DNA from: Pygmaiobacter massiliensis
GTDB lineage: Bacteria; Bacillota; Clostridia; Oscillospirales; Ruminococcaceae
Direction: 5' to 3'
Assembly (NCBI GenBank): GCA_022778585.1
Contig: JALFTI010000010.1
Coordinates: forward strand, 1 to 64,000
Length of the DNA: 64,000 nucleotides
A program made the translations under genes and the position numbers. The notes below the pieces were generated by a model. The model was not told where the DNA came from and did not search any database. It saw nothing but the letters and a program-made list of their open reading frames with translations. Below are positions 1 through 11,335 of the stretch, piece by piece (positions within the stretch are counted from its first letter, which is position 1; each line of letters begins with the position of its first letter).

Positions 1-1625
1 TTATCAGCCTGTATCGCCCCGGCCCTATGGACTCCATTCCCACCTATATCCGCAACCGCCACCACCCGGACCAAATCCGCTACAAAACCCCGCAGCTGGA
101 ACCCATCTTAAAGGTGACCAACGGCTGTATCGTCTACCAGGAACAGGTTATGCAGATCTGCCGCTCGCTGGCGGGCTTCAGCTACGGCCAGGCCGACCTG
201 GTGCGCCGCGCCATGAGCAAGAAAAAACACGATGTTATGGAGCAGGAGCGGGCCCATTTTATCGACGGAAATAAAACCCCCGGCCACGAATGCTGCGGCT
301 GCGTGGCAAACGGCATTGACCGAAAGGTGGCAAACGAAATTTTTGACGATATGTCAAGCTTTGCCTCCTATGCGTTCAATAAATCCCACGCGGCGGCCTA
401 CGCGTTTGTGGCATACCAAACCGCTTACCTGAAATGCCACTATGTGCACGAGTTTATGGCCGCGCTTTTGACCAGCGTATTGGAAAATACCGACAAGGTG
501 ATCGAGTATACTTCCGAATGTCAGCGGTTGGGCATTCATGTCTTGCCGCCGGACATTAACCGCAGCGAACTGGGCTTTACGGTGGATGGAGAAAATATTC
601 GGTTTGGGCTTTTGGCGCTGAAGAATGTGGGTCGCTCTTTGATCCAAACCGTGCTGGACCGGCGTGAAGGCGGTTATACCTCTATGTACGATTTCTGCAA
701 ACGCCTGTATGGGCGCGAAATCAACCGCCGTGCGGTGGAAAGCTTTATTAAAAGCGGCTCGTTCGACCAGTTCGGCGCAACCCGCCACGCCATGATGGAT
801 GCGCTGGAAGGTATGCTGAAAAGCATAGAAGGGGAGGCAAAACGCAACCTGGAAGGGCAGATCAGTCTGTTTGGCGCGCTGGATGAGGAGAATAACGCCG
901 CCGACGATTATCACCTTCCCAATACGCCCGAATACCCCGCAGCCGAACTGCTTAAAATGGAAAAAGAGGTCAGCGGCCTGTATCTGTCCGGCCATCCCTT
1001 GGACGAATTTCGGGATGTGATCCGCCGCACAGCCAGCCATAACATTGCCGCGCTTACCGGCGAAGAGGCGGATGTGCGGGATGACCAGAAGGTGGTTTTG
1101 GTCTGCACCGTGGTGCATACCCGCTTTTTGACCACAAAGTCTTCGGCTATGATGGCTTTTGTTACGGTGGAAGACCTGACCGGTACCATGGAGGTGGTGG
1201 TGTTCCCGCGGGTGCTGCAGCAATATGGCGATGCCATTTTCGACAATGCCGTAGTGGTGCTGAAAGGGCGTATTTCGGTGAAGGAGGATGAAGCTGCCAA
1301 GCTTTTGGCCGACGAAATTTTGAACCTGCGCCAGTATGACGGTGCCCGTGGCGCTGTGCAGCTGGAAAAACAGCAGTCCGAAGCAGCAACCGCTTTGGAT
1401 ACCCGGCGCATTCTGTATTTAAAGGTGCCGTCTAAAAGTTCTCCCGAGTTTGCTCTTGTGAAGGATTATTTGAATATCTTTTCCGGCCAAACACCGGTGC
1501 GTATCCGTTTTGCAGATACCCGCCAGATGGTGGCTGCTCCGCGCAGCATGTACGCGCTTGCAAGCGAACGCCTTTTGCAGCAGCTTTCCAAGCTGTTGGG
1601 GGATGACTGCGTTGTGCTGAAATAA
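1..1625 (+). CDS. dnaE: DNA polymerase III subunit alpha, C-terminal part (gene starts before the window)
   Basis: The reading frame is already open at base 3 (codons for ISLYRPGPMDS), so this is the 3' part of a longer gene; the ATG at 27 is internal. It encodes the replicative polymerase alpha subunit of the DnaE type. The SLYRPGPMDSIP segment and the following YQEQVM and FNKSHAAAYA segments are typical of the catalytic core and fingers. Then come the helix-hairpin-helix/thumb-distal region and an OB-fold (VTVEDLTGTMEVVVFP), followed by a short C-terminal domain. The N-terminal PHP and palm domains lie outside the window. No intein or frameshift is visible. The next gene, pfkA, has its own promoter, so the two are probably transcribed separately, at least in part. 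Family assignment is firm. Confidence 0.96.
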   Translation, partial: ISLYRPGPMDSIPTYIRNRHHPDQIRYKTPQLEPILKVTNGCIVYQEQVMQICRSLAGFSYGQADLVRRAMSKKKHDVMEQERAHFIDGNKTPGHECCGCVANGIDRKVANEIFDDMSSFASYAFNKSHAAAYAFVAYQTAYLKCHYVHEFMAALLTSVLENTDKVIEYTSECQRLGIHVLPPDINRSELGFTVDGENIRFGLLALKNVGRSLIQTVLDRREGGYTSMYDFCKRLYGREINRRAVESFIKSGSFDQFGATRHAMMDALEGMLKSIEGEAKRNLEGQISLFGALDEENNAADDYHLPNTPEYPAAELLKMEKEVSGLYLSGHPLDEFRDVIRRTASHNIAALTGEEADVRDDQKVVLVCTVVHTRFLTTKSSAMMAFVTVEDLTGTMEVVVFPRVLQQYGDAIFDNAVVVLKGRISVKEDEAAKLLADEILNLRQYDGARGAVQLEKQQSEAATALDTRRILYLKVPSKSSPEFALVKDYLNIFSGQTPVRIRFADTRQMVAAPRSMYALASERLLQQLSKLLGDDCVVLK

Positions 1626-1700
1626 AAAACCTAAAAGACCATGCAAAATGGACAGGTTGACCATTTGTATGGAAAAATCATGAAGGGTTTGCCGGCTCGC

Positions 1701-1729
1701 TTGCAACAAGTTTTCCAAGCTTTTATAAT
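1701..1729 (+). promoter_or_regulatory. Predicted sigma-A promoter of pfkA
   Basis: TTGCAA at 1701-1706 and a perfect TATAAT at 1724-1729 are separated by 17 bases. It lies between dnaE and pfkA and leaves a 5' leader of about 150 bases before the pfkA start codon. The leader contains a terminator-like hairpin (1767-1812). Confidence 0.65.
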
Positions 1730-1766
1730 GAGGGCGTCGGTGATTTTGTACCGGCGACCCTATGCT

Positions 1767-1812
1767 AAAAAAACGAGGCCGCAAAAGGCGATGACTCGGC
1801 GGGCGTTTTTTA
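1767..1812 (+). terminator. Terminator-like hairpin in the pfkA leader (attenuator or dnaE terminator)
   Basis: An A-rich strand and AAAAAACG with GGCCG (1769-1781) can pair with CGGC and CGTTTTTT (1797-1811), giving a hairpin that ends in six T. It sits downstream of the predicted pfkA promoter at 1701-1729 but upstream of the pfkA ribosome binding site. It may end dnaE transcription, or it may attenuate pfkA. Confidence 0.45.
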
Positions 1813-1883
1813 AAAGAAAACAATATCTTTTTGCCCGCGACATTTCACATGCGCCGTGCGGCCGCAACAGAGAGGATTATAAT

Positions 1884-2858
1884 ATGGCGAACGAAATTAA
1901 AAAAATCGGCGTACTCACCAGCGGCGGCGACGCGCCCGGCATGAATGCGGCCATCCGTGCTGTGGTGCGCACCGCAATCTATAACGGCGTGCAGGCTGTG
2001 GGTGTTATGCGCGGTTACAACGGGCTGATCAACGGTGATGTGATCCCCATGGACCTGCGCAGCGTTTCGGGGATTATCCACCGGGGCGGTACCATGCTTT
2101 ACACGGCCCGCTGCCAGGAATTTAAAACCCTGGAAGGCCAGAAAAAAGCGGCAGATTTTTGCCGCAGCACCGGCATTGATGCGCTGGTGGTCATTGGCGG
2201 CGACGGCTCGTTCCGCGGCTGTAAGGATATGGCTGCCCAGGGCATTCCCTGCGTTGGCATTCCCGGTACCATTGATAACGACATTGCCTGCAGCGACTAT
2301 ACCATTGGGTACGACACCGCCATGAACACCGCGGTGGAGATGATTGACAAACTGCGGGATACCACCCAAAGCCATGACCGCTGCAGCGTGGTGGAGGTTA
2401 TGGGCCGAAACGCAGGTTACCTGGCGCTTAACACCGGTATTGCCTGCGGCGCGGTCGTTACCGTTATTCCCGAAGTGCCCTGCGATATTGACCGGGATAT
2501 TGTTACTGCCATGCAGGAAACCCGCAGCACCGGCAAAAAACACTTTATTATTATTGTGGCCGAAGGTGTGGGCCGCGCTCATGACTTTGCCGAAATTATC
2601 GAAAAGAAAACCGGCATCGAAAGCCGCGCCACCGTGCTGGGGCATGTGCAGCGGGGCGGGTCGCCCTCTCTGCGGGACAGGGTGGCCGCCAGCCGTATGG
2701 GCTACCATGCGGTTCAGCTGCTGCTGGCTGGCCAGTATAACCGGGTGGTTGCCGAAAAAGGCCAGGATATTGTGAACTATGACATTACCGAGGCTTTAAC
2801 CATGAATAAGGTCATGGACCCGGAACTGGTGAAGATTGCACAGGTCATCTCGATTTAA
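1884..2858 (+). CDS. pfkA: ATP-dependent 6-phosphofructokinase
   Basis: Phosphorylates fructose 6-phosphate to fructose 1,6-bisphosphate, the committed step of glycolysis, in the cytosol. The 324-residue length matches bacterial PfkA. Visible motifs are the N-terminal nucleotide site LTSGGDAPGMNAAIR, the GGDGS loop at about residues 106-110, and the catalytic PGTIDND segment with the first Asp near residue 131. The MGRNAGYLA and GHVQRGGSPS substrate segments are also present. The GGDGS glycine is typical of ATP rather than pyrophosphate enzymes. The ATG at 1884 follows an AGAGAGG site; a longer open frame upstream (from 1641) contains the promoter and leader hairpin and is not coding. A strong terminator follows, so the gene is monocistronic. 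Confidence 0.97.
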   Translation: MANEIKKIGVLTSGGDAPGMNAAIRAVVRTAIYNGVQAVGVMRGYNGLINGDVIPMDLRSVSGIIHRGGTMLYTARCQEFKTLEGQKKAADFCRSTGIDALVVIGGDGSFRGCKDMAAQGIPCVGIPGTIDNDIACSDYTIGYDTAMNTAVEMIDKLRDTTQSHDRCSVVEVMGRNAGYLALNTGIACGAVVTVIPEVPCDIDRDIVTAMQETRSTGKKHFIIIVAEGVGRAHDFAEIIEKKTGIESRATVLGHVQRGGSPSLRDRVAASRMGYHAVQLLLAGQYNRVVAEKGQDIVNYDITEALTMNKVMDPELVKIAQVISI

Positions 2859-2904
2859 CGGTGTCCTAAAAAAACAGCTTTCAAACCCAAGACGCTGTTT
2901 CCTT

Positions 2905-2952
2905 AAAAGTGCCTTTGGATGGGCTTATGTCCGCCAAAGGCGCTTTTTCTTT
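2905..2952 (+). terminator. Rho-independent terminator after pfkA
   Basis: GTGCCTTTGG (2909-2918) pairs with CCAAAGGCGC (2934-2943), followed directly by TTTTTCTTTT. Confidence 0.85.
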
Positions 2953-3138
2953 TGCCGTTAAATCAACCTGCCCGAATGCAGCGCTGCGGTGGCGGCTAAC
3001 AGCATTTCTGTGCTGAAAATAAGCTAAGCACAGCAAAACTTTTGGGGAACGCTGCGGCTTTCGTGCGCATATACTCCTAAGAGAATGCCTTATGAGCCGG
3101 CTTCAAACTGCCCGGAAAAGGCAAAGGAGGGAACCTGG

Positions 3139-6168
<3,030 letters not shown>

Positions 6169-6182
6169 GGGGGACTGTGAGA

Positions 6183-7631
6183 ATGAAGGAATTGTACCGT
6201 TTGTCCGCTGCCGAGCTTTCCCAGCTGCTGCGGTCTAAACAGGTGAGCGCCCGGGAAATTGCACAGGCGTCACTGGATCGGATTGCAGCGGTGGAGCCGG
6301 CCGTGGACGCGCTGCTGGATGTAACCGGCGAACAGGCACTTGCCGCTGCCGACCAGGTGGATAAAGCGCTTGCAGCAGGCGAAGAGGTCGGCGCTTTGGC
6401 CGGCATTCCCCTGATCGTGAAGGACAATATCTGCACCAAGCATGTAAAAACCACCTGCGCTTCCCGCATGCTGGAAAACTTTGTGCCCCCCTACAACGCC
6501 ACCGTTATGGAAAAGCTGGAAAAAGCCGGCGCTGTTATGGTGGGCAAGGCCAATATGGACGAGTTTGCCATGGGCGGCAGCTGCGAAAATTCCTACTTTA
6601 AACCCACCAAAAACCCCTGGGACACCACTCGCGTGCCGGGCGGTTCCTCCGGCGGCAGCGCGGCGGCGGTGGCTGCCTGCGAAGCGCCGCTGGCCCTGGG
6701 GTCCGACACTGGCGGTTCGGTGCGCTGCCCGGCCAGTTTTTGCGGCATTGTGGGCTTAAAGCCCACCTATGGCGCAGTGTCCCGGTACGGCTTGGTGGCG
6801 TTTGCTTCTTCGCTGGACCAGATTGGCCCGTTTGGCCGCACGGTAGAAGATGTGGAGCTTTTGTTTAGCGCCATCTGCGGACAGGATATGCGCGACGCAA
6901 CCTCGAAGCCGTATGCCTACCAGGCAAAAAGCGCCAGTGTGAAGGGCCTTAAAATTGGCCTGCCGAAGGAGTACTATGGTCCGGGCATTACAGCCGAAGT
7001 GAAGGAAAAGGTACTGGCGGCTGTAAAAACGCTGCAGCAGCAGGGGGCCGAGGTTGTGGAGATCAGCCTGCCTTCCACCGATTATGCGCTGGCCGCCTAT
7101 TACATTATCTCTTCGGCCGAAGCCAGCAGCAACCTGGCCCGGTACGACGGTGTAAAATACGGTTATTCCGGCCGGCGGGACGGCAGCCTGGAGGACCTGT
7201 ACCTTTCCACCCGTTCCGAAGGGTTTGGCGACGAGGTAAAACGCCGCATTATGCTGGGCACCTATGTGCTGAGCAGCGGCTACTATGACGCCTACTATAA
7301 GCGGGCCAAGCTTTTGCAGAAGATGATCGGCCAGGAGTTCGCAAAGGCGTTTACCCAGTGCGATATCATTGCTACCCCGGTGAACCCCACCACGGCTTTC
7401 CGTTTGGGCGAGCGGTGCAACGACCCGCTGCAGATGTACGCCAGCGATGTATGCACCGTAACGGTGAATATTGCAGGGCTGCCGGGTCTTTCGGTTCCCT
7501 GCGGTATGGACAGTGCGGGCCTGCCTGTGGGCCTGCAGCTGATTGGTACCAAATTCAGCGAAAATACACTGCTTGCGGCCGGCAAGGTATACCAGACCGC
7601 TTGCGGCGGCTTTGCGGTAAAGGAGATGTAA
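6183..7631 (+). CDS. gatA: Asp-tRNA(Asn)/Glu-tRNA(Gln) amidotransferase subunit A
   Basis: Glutaminase subunit of GatCAB; it releases ammonia from glutamine (or uses asparagine) for transamidation. The 482-residue protein has the amidase-signature catalytic triad context: Lys80 in LIVKDN, the Ser-rich GGSSGGSAAAVAA loop and the nucleophile region DTGGSVRCPASFCG. The ATG at 6183 is preceded by GAGGGGG at 6167-6173. An upstream in-frame ATG (6165) overlaps gatC's stop and would put this site inside the gene, so 6183 is preferred. GatB follows after 4 bases. Such a pathway implies that the cell lacks, or does not rely only on, direct glutaminyl-tRNA synthesis. Confidence 0.97.
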   Translation: MKELYRLSAAELSQLLRSKQVSAREIAQASLDRIAAVEPAVDALLDVTGEQALAAADQVDKALAAGEEVGALAGIPLIVKDNICTKHVKTTCASRMLENFVPPYNATVMEKLEKAGAVMVGKANMDEFAMGGSCENSYFKPTKNPWDTTRVPGGSSGGSAAAVAACEAPLALGSDTGGSVRCPASFCGIVGLKPTYGAVSRYGLVAFASSLDQIGPFGRTVEDVELLFSAICGQDMRDATSKPYAYQAKSASVKGLKIGLPKEYYGPGITAEVKEKVLAAVKTLQQQGAEVVEISLPSTDYALAAYYIISSAEASSNLARYDGVKYGYSGRRDGSLEDLYLSTRSEGFGDEVKRRIMLGTYVLSSGYYDAYYKRAKLLQKMIGQEFAKAFTQCDIIATPVNPTTAFRLGERCNDPLQMYASDVCTVTVNIAGLPGLSVPCGMDSAGLPVGLQLIGTKFSENTLLAAGKVYQTACGGFAVKEM

Positions 7632-7635
7632 GCCG

Positions 7636-9078
7636 ATGAACAAGAAATACGAAGTGGTGATCGGTCTTGAGGTCCACGCAGAGCTGAACACCAAAACCAA
7701 AATTTTCTGCAGCTGTGAAAACCGGTTTGGCGCCGGGGTAAACAGCCTGTGCTGCCCGGTGTGCATGGGGCTGCCCGGTACGCTGCCCACCTTGAACGAA
7801 AAGGTGGTGGAAAGCGCCATCCGTATGGGCCAGGCCCTGGGCTGCACCATTAACGGCACCACCAAGCAGGACCGCAAAAACTATTTTTACCCCGACCTGC
7901 CCAAAGCCTACCAGATCTCGCAGTTTGATGTGCCGCTGTGCGCCAATGGCAAACTGGATGTGCTGGTGGGGGACGAGGTAAAAACGGTCGGCATTACCCG
8001 CATCCACATCGAAGAGGACGCCGGCAAGCTGATCCATGACGATACCATGGCGGACACTCTGTGCGACTATAACCGCTGCGGTGTGCCGCTTATCGAAATT
8101 GTGTCGGAGCCGGACCTGCGCAGTGCCGACGAGGCGAAAGCCTACCTGGAAACCATTACCACCATTTTGCTTTACCTGGGCATTAGCGATGCCAAAATGC
8201 AGGAAGGCAATGTGCGCTGCGATGTGAATGTTTCGCTGCGGCCGGTGGGTGCAAGCGAATTTGGTACCCGCTGTGAGATGAAGAATGTGAACAGCTTTGG
8301 CGCCGTTTACCGGGCCATTGTGTACGAAGCCGAGCGCCAGGCCAAAATTTTGGACGAGGGCGGCGTAATTGAGCAGCAGACCCGCCGCTGGGACGACGCC
8401 AAGGGAGTGAGCGTGCTGATGCGTACCAAAGAGGACGCACAGGATTACCGCTATTTCCCGGACCCGGACCTTTTGACCTTTGTGGTAAGCGATGAGCGGA
8501 TTGCCCAGCTTGCGGCGCAGTGCCCGGAGCTGCCCACCGCCAAAACCCTGCGGTATATGAAGGACTATGGCCTGAACCGGGACGACGCCTCGCTTTTAAG
8601 TTTAAATAAGGTGCGGGCGGACTTTTTCGATACCTGTGTGAAGCTGGGCCGCTGCGAGCCCAAGTTCATCTCGAACTGGCTGATTGGTGATGTGGCGAGA
8701 ATTTTGAACGAAAAGCGGTGCGAAGTGTGCGACACTGCCCTCACCCCGGAGCATCTGGTGGAGATGATTGAACTGATCCAGAAGGGGACCATCTCCAATA
8801 CCGCTGCCAAAACCGTGGTGGAAGAAATTTTAAACCGGGATGTTTCTCCTGCCCAGGTAGTGCAGGAGAAAGGGCTTGCCCAGATTAACGACTCTTCTGC
8901 GCTGGAGGCCGTGGTGGAAAAGGTATTGGCGGAAAACGCCAAAGCCGTGGCCGACTACAAAAACGGCAAGACCAATGTGCTGGGCTTTTTGCTGGGCCAG
9001 TGCATGCGGGCCAGTAAGGGTCAGGCAAACCCTGGCACCCTGAAAGAGCTGCTTGCAAAGCAGATGGAAACGCTGTAA
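7636..9078 (+). CDS. gatB: Asp-tRNA(Asn)/Glu-tRNA(Gln) amidotransferase subunit B
   Basis: Kinase/transamidase subunit that binds the mischarged tRNA and activates its side chain with ATP. The 480-residue protein starts YEVVIGLEVHAELNTKTKIFCSC, with the zinc-binding cysteine pairs CSC and CCPVC (about residues 20-40). It continues through the cradle domain (DRKNYFYPDLPKAYQISQ, RCDVNVSLRP) to a C-terminal YqeY-like helical tail that contacts tRNA. It is the last gene of the ligA-gatCAB operon and is followed by a strong terminator at 9106-9140. Confidence 0.97.
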   Translation: MNKKYEVVIGLEVHAELNTKTKIFCSCENRFGAGVNSLCCPVCMGLPGTLPTLNEKVVESAIRMGQALGCTINGTTKQDRKNYFYPDLPKAYQISQFDVPLCANGKLDVLVGDEVKTVGITRIHIEEDAGKLIHDDTMADTLCDYNRCGVPLIEIVSEPDLRSADEAKAYLETITTILLYLGISDAKMQEGNVRCDVNVSLRPVGASEFGTRCEMKNVNSFGAVYRAIVYEAERQAKILDEGGVIEQQTRRWDDAKGVSVLMRTKEDAQDYRYFPDPDLLTFVVSDERIAQLAAQCPELPTAKTLRYMKDYGLNRDDASLLSLNKVRADFFDTCVKLGRCEPKFISNWLIGDVARILNEKRCEVCDTALTPEHLVEMIELIQKGTISNTAAKTVVEEILNRDVSPAQVVQEKGLAQINDSSALEAVVEKVLAENAKAVADYKNGKTNVLGFLLGQCMRASKGQANPGTLKELLAKQMETL

Positions 9079-9105
9079 AAAAGCAGTATGCATGTTTACT
9101 GACTG

Positions 9106-9140
9106 AAAAGGCCGGCAGTTTTTCTGCCGGCCTTTTTATA
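9106..9140 (+). terminator. Rho-independent terminator of the ligA-gatCAB operon
   Basis: GGCCGGCAG (9110-9118) pairs with CTGCCGGCC (9124-9132), with an A-run before and TTTTT after. Confidence 0.9.
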
Positions 9141-9190
9141 AGGCAGGGTTTATACGCCGCAGCTTACCCAAAACCTAAAAGGAGGACAAT

Positions 9191-9538
9191 ATGGCCTTTT
9201 ATAAATTGGAAATTTATCTGCCCCGCACCCATCTTGAACAGGTCTGCCAGGCGCTTTGGCAGCAGGATGCAGGCCATATTGGCCGGTACGACCACTGCTT
9301 TTGCATTACCGAGACCACCGGTTTTTGGCGTCCCTTGCCGGGTGCCGAACCATATAATGGGCAAGTGGGCCAGCTTTGCAGCGCGCCGGAATATAAGCTG
9401 GAGGTAACCTGTACAGGTGAGCAGTTAGCAAAAACACTGCAGAATGTCAAACAGGCGCACCCTTATGAAGAGCCGGTTATTTATGTAACAGAGCTTTTTG
9501 CTACCGGCCTGACAGACCCCAAAAAGCTGCCCGAATAA
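9191..9538 (+). CDS. Stand-alone NIF3/CutA-like (YqfO-type) domain protein
   Basis: A 115-residue protein equal to the ferredoxin-like domain that is inserted in some NIF3/YqfO proteins and resembles CutA and PII. The fold is suggested by the N-terminal strand FYKLEIYLPRTHLEQVCQAL, a central GRYDHCFCIT and the hallmark QAHPYEEPVIYV near residues 89-100. Stand-alone copies are common in Firmicutes; the biochemical role is not known, though metal or nucleotide binding has been suggested for related domains. The ATG at 9191 follows AAAGGAGG (9178-9185). It stands alone between two terminators. The family call is good; any function would be guesswork. Confidence 0.8.
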   Translation: MAFYKLEIYLPRTHLEQVCQALWQQDAGHIGRYDHCFCITETTGFWRPLPGAEPYNGQVGQLCSAPEYKLEVTCTGEQLAKTLQNVKQAHPYEEPVIYVTELFATGLTDPKKLPE

Positions 9539-9555
9539 AAGACACGCCCTTCGAA

Positions 9556-9588
9556 AACAGGTATTTTTGCCCTGGCAGAATACCTGTT
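9556..9588. repeat. Inverted repeat after the NIF3/CutA-like gene
   Basis: AACAGGTATT (9556-9565) and AATACCTGTT (9579-9588) form a 10-base-pair stem with a 13-base loop. No T-run follows on the plus strand. It may be a weak terminator or an mRNA-stabilising 3' stem. Confidence 0.5.
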
Positions 9589-9696
9589 CAAAAAGCAGGA
9601 AACAGCAGTGCATTTTAGCCGGTTGTATGGAATGCGTGCTGTAAAAAATGTTTTGCGCTCGCCGCGCTTTTTAAGCTTGTTCCAATTTTGATTATG

Positions 9697-9732
9697 AAAA
9701 AGCGCCCATGCGGTTTGCATGGGCGCTTTTTA
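9697..9732. terminator. Bidirectional terminator between converging genes
   Basis: AAAAAGCGCCCATG pairs with CATGGGCGCTTTTT around a 7-base loop; A-run and T-run flank both sides, so it can serve the plus-strand gene ending at 9538 and the minus-strand gene ending at 9787. Confidence 0.9.
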
Positions 9733-9786
9733 TAACGAACAAATCAACAAAATAAAACCTTAAAACAGCGAAAAAGCAGGGGAACT

Positions 9787-10287
9787 TTAGGCTGAAAGGG
9801 CAGTCGGCGCGGGCTTTGGTGCAAACTGCAGCCGGCGGCTTGCCGCATGCCGTTTCCAGCGGGTCAATTCCCGGCGGGCACAGCATTTGTCGGCAATGCA
9901 AACCAGCAAAGCTTCCTTGCTGCGGGGCAGCTTGGTCAGGTTCAGCGGCCACATATGGCTGCGTATAATTTGTTTTTCGCGCTCGGTCAGGTCAAAATCG
10001 GCAGCGGCGTTTAAGGCAGCCGCTTCGGCATGACTTATGCCGTGTCGAAAATTCGAAATTGGCATGGTGCGGGTGTCGTACAAATAATAATCGTGCAAAA
10101 GTGCGCCGCGCACCAGGGCCTCTTCATCGATTTTTAAATGGAAACGCCGCGCAAGCAGATAGCTATAGATAGCTACATGGCAGCAATGCTCATAAGTATT
10201 GGTAAAATAGTGGTGGCGAAACTGTCGCATCACCTGCACACGGGGGTCCTGCTGCATGGTATGCAGCGTTTGCAGAAAAACGGACAT
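9787..10287 (-). CDS. HD-domain phosphohydrolase
   Basis: A 166-residue single-domain metal-dependent phosphohydrolase of the HD superfamily. The metal ligands can be seen in order: His in YEHCCHVA, His-Asp in GALLHDYYLYD, His in HGISHAEAA, His in IRSHMWPL and Asp in CIADKCC. This compact variety with the SHMWPL motif is common and uncharacterised in Clostridia; the substrate (nucleotide or nucleotide second messenger) cannot be told from sequence. The start codon at 10287 follows GGAAAGGAGAGG. A promoter (TTGAAA-17-TACAAT) lies about 80 bases upstream, and a CCGGCA/TGCCGG hairpin sits in the leader. It is monocistronic. Confidence 0.85.
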   Translation of the reverse strand: MSVFLQTLHTMQQDPRVQVMRQFRHHYFTNTYEHCCHVAIYSYLLARRFHLKIDEEALVRGALLHDYYLYDTRTMPISNFRHGISHAEAAALNAAADFDLTEREKQIIRSHMWPLNLTKLPRSKEALLVCIADKCCARRELTRWKRHAASRRLQFAPKPAPTALSA

Positions 10288-10364
10288 AGCCTCTCCTTTC
10301 CAAATCTTCTGTCTGAAAGCCCCGGCAGGTTATGCCGGACCTTTTCAACAAAACCTTCATTGGC

Positions 10365-10393
10365 ATTGTACCGTTTTGTAACCTGTTTTTCAA
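10365..10393 (-). promoter_or_regulatory. Predicted promoter of the HD-domain gene
   Basis: On the minus strand TTGAAA (10388-10393) and TACAAT (10365-10370) are spaced by 17 bases. The stretch 10288-10633 otherwise holds no gene; a small leader hairpin (about 10313-10345) is the only other structure seen. Confidence 0.65.
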
Positions 10394-10633
10394 GAGGAAA
10401 AGGTTAGCAGATCCGGAAAGAACCTGTAAAAAAATAGAAAATAACACGGTTTTCCCCCAAAAAAATCCTTTTCCGTTTTTGCTGGTTTGTTGTTTGCTTT
10501 TTTAGCCCTGCGCCTTACAGCTAAAATGAGCAAAGGAAAAGATTATCAGCGGGGGCATAAAAGCCGTCTTACATACTGCCTAACATTTTCCGGTATTGGT
10601 GCTTGTAGAAAATATTACTCCAAAAACTTTGAA

Positions 10634-10662
10634 CAAAAAAGCGGCGGCCCTAAAAGCCGCCC
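10634..10662 (-). terminator. Terminator of the GntR-ABC operon
   Basis: Read on the minus strand, GGGCGGC and GCCGCC pair around TTTTAGG and are followed by GCTTTTTTG. A second inverted repeat (AAAGCAGGTT with AACCTGCTTT, 10663-10684) lies directly upstream on the transcript. Confidence 0.75.
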
Positions 10663-10699
10663 AAAGCAGGTTAAAACCTGCTTTTATATAGTCTGTTTT

Positions 10700-11335
10700 T
10701 TAATATTCTTTCTTTTGCGCAATGCGAACCGAAATAAAAAAGCTTACGATATACCCGAAAAAGGTCGCGAGCAAAAGCACAAAGGGAAGAACAGGCAGCA
10801 AAACCGCCAGCGTGTTTTCCGAAGGAACAAAACCCATCTTTACCAAAAAGGCAAAAACCCCGGCAGGTACAAGTAGCACTAAAAATAACACCATGCGGGC
10901 CTTTTCCACCCCGTACCGGATCAAAAACGGCAACATAACGGCAATCATCAAAAGGCCGCAAAGGCCGCTTGCGATTACCGAAAAAACATGTTCCACAAAG
11001 CTTGCGCCCGAAAAGAAAAAAGAAGAAAGCAAAACCAGAATAAGCGCGTACCCTTCACCCACCAAAACGGTAAGAAGGCCCAAAAGATATTTGCTTTTTA
11101 CCAGGGTTTTGCGGCTTAAAGGCATGGTTAAGGCAAATTTGTCCCACTGGGCCATGTCGTCATAGGCAATGCTGTTCAATAGCACCATCAGCGAGATCAT
11201 CACCACATAGGCCCCCAGCACAATAACTCCGGTGGAAGAGTTTAAGAACAAAAAGCTTATGACCAATACAATGGCGCTCAGCTGAAACAGGTATTTTTTC
11301 AGGTTGCATAAATCCTTGTAAAGCAGTCCGGTCAT
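10700..11335 (-). CDS. ABC transporter permease (ABC-2 type)
   Basis: A 211-residue integral membrane protein with about six hydrophobic segments. Examples are LSAIVLVISFLFLNSS, VIVLGAYVVMISLMVLL, LILVLLSSFFFSGAS and VLPFVLLLATFFGYIVSFF. MAQWDKFALTMPLSRKTLVKSKYLLG is the conserved cytoplasmic segment of this ABC-2 family. It forms the membrane part of the exporter energised by the ATPase next door. The start at 11335 overlaps the ATPase stop (ATGA overlap). The ORF could be read further upstream (to 11518) but that lies inside the ATPase gene. Such GntR/YtrA-linked exporters are usually involved in cell-envelope or antimicrobial-peptide stress; the cargo is unknown here. Confidence 0.88.
   Translation of the reverse strand: MTGLLYKDLCNLKKYLFQLSAIVLVISFLFLNSSTGVIVLGAYVVMISLMVLLNSIAYDDMAQWDKFALTMPLSRKTLVKSKYLLGLLTVLVGEGYALILVLLSSFFFSGASFVEHVFSVIASGLCGLLMIAVMLPFLIRYGVEKARMVLFLVLLVPAGVFAFLVKMGFVPSENTLAVLLPVLPFVLLLATFFGYIVSFFISVRIAQKKEY

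Noticed and set aside
354-1223. Long minus-strand open frame (289 codons) opposite dnaE, and similar ones opposite pfkA, ligA, gatA, uvrB, uvrA, gcvPB and lpdA
   Set aside because: They mirror codon bias of well-identified plus-strand genes, lack ribosome binding sites and show His/Gln/Ala-rich translations typical of antisense shadows.
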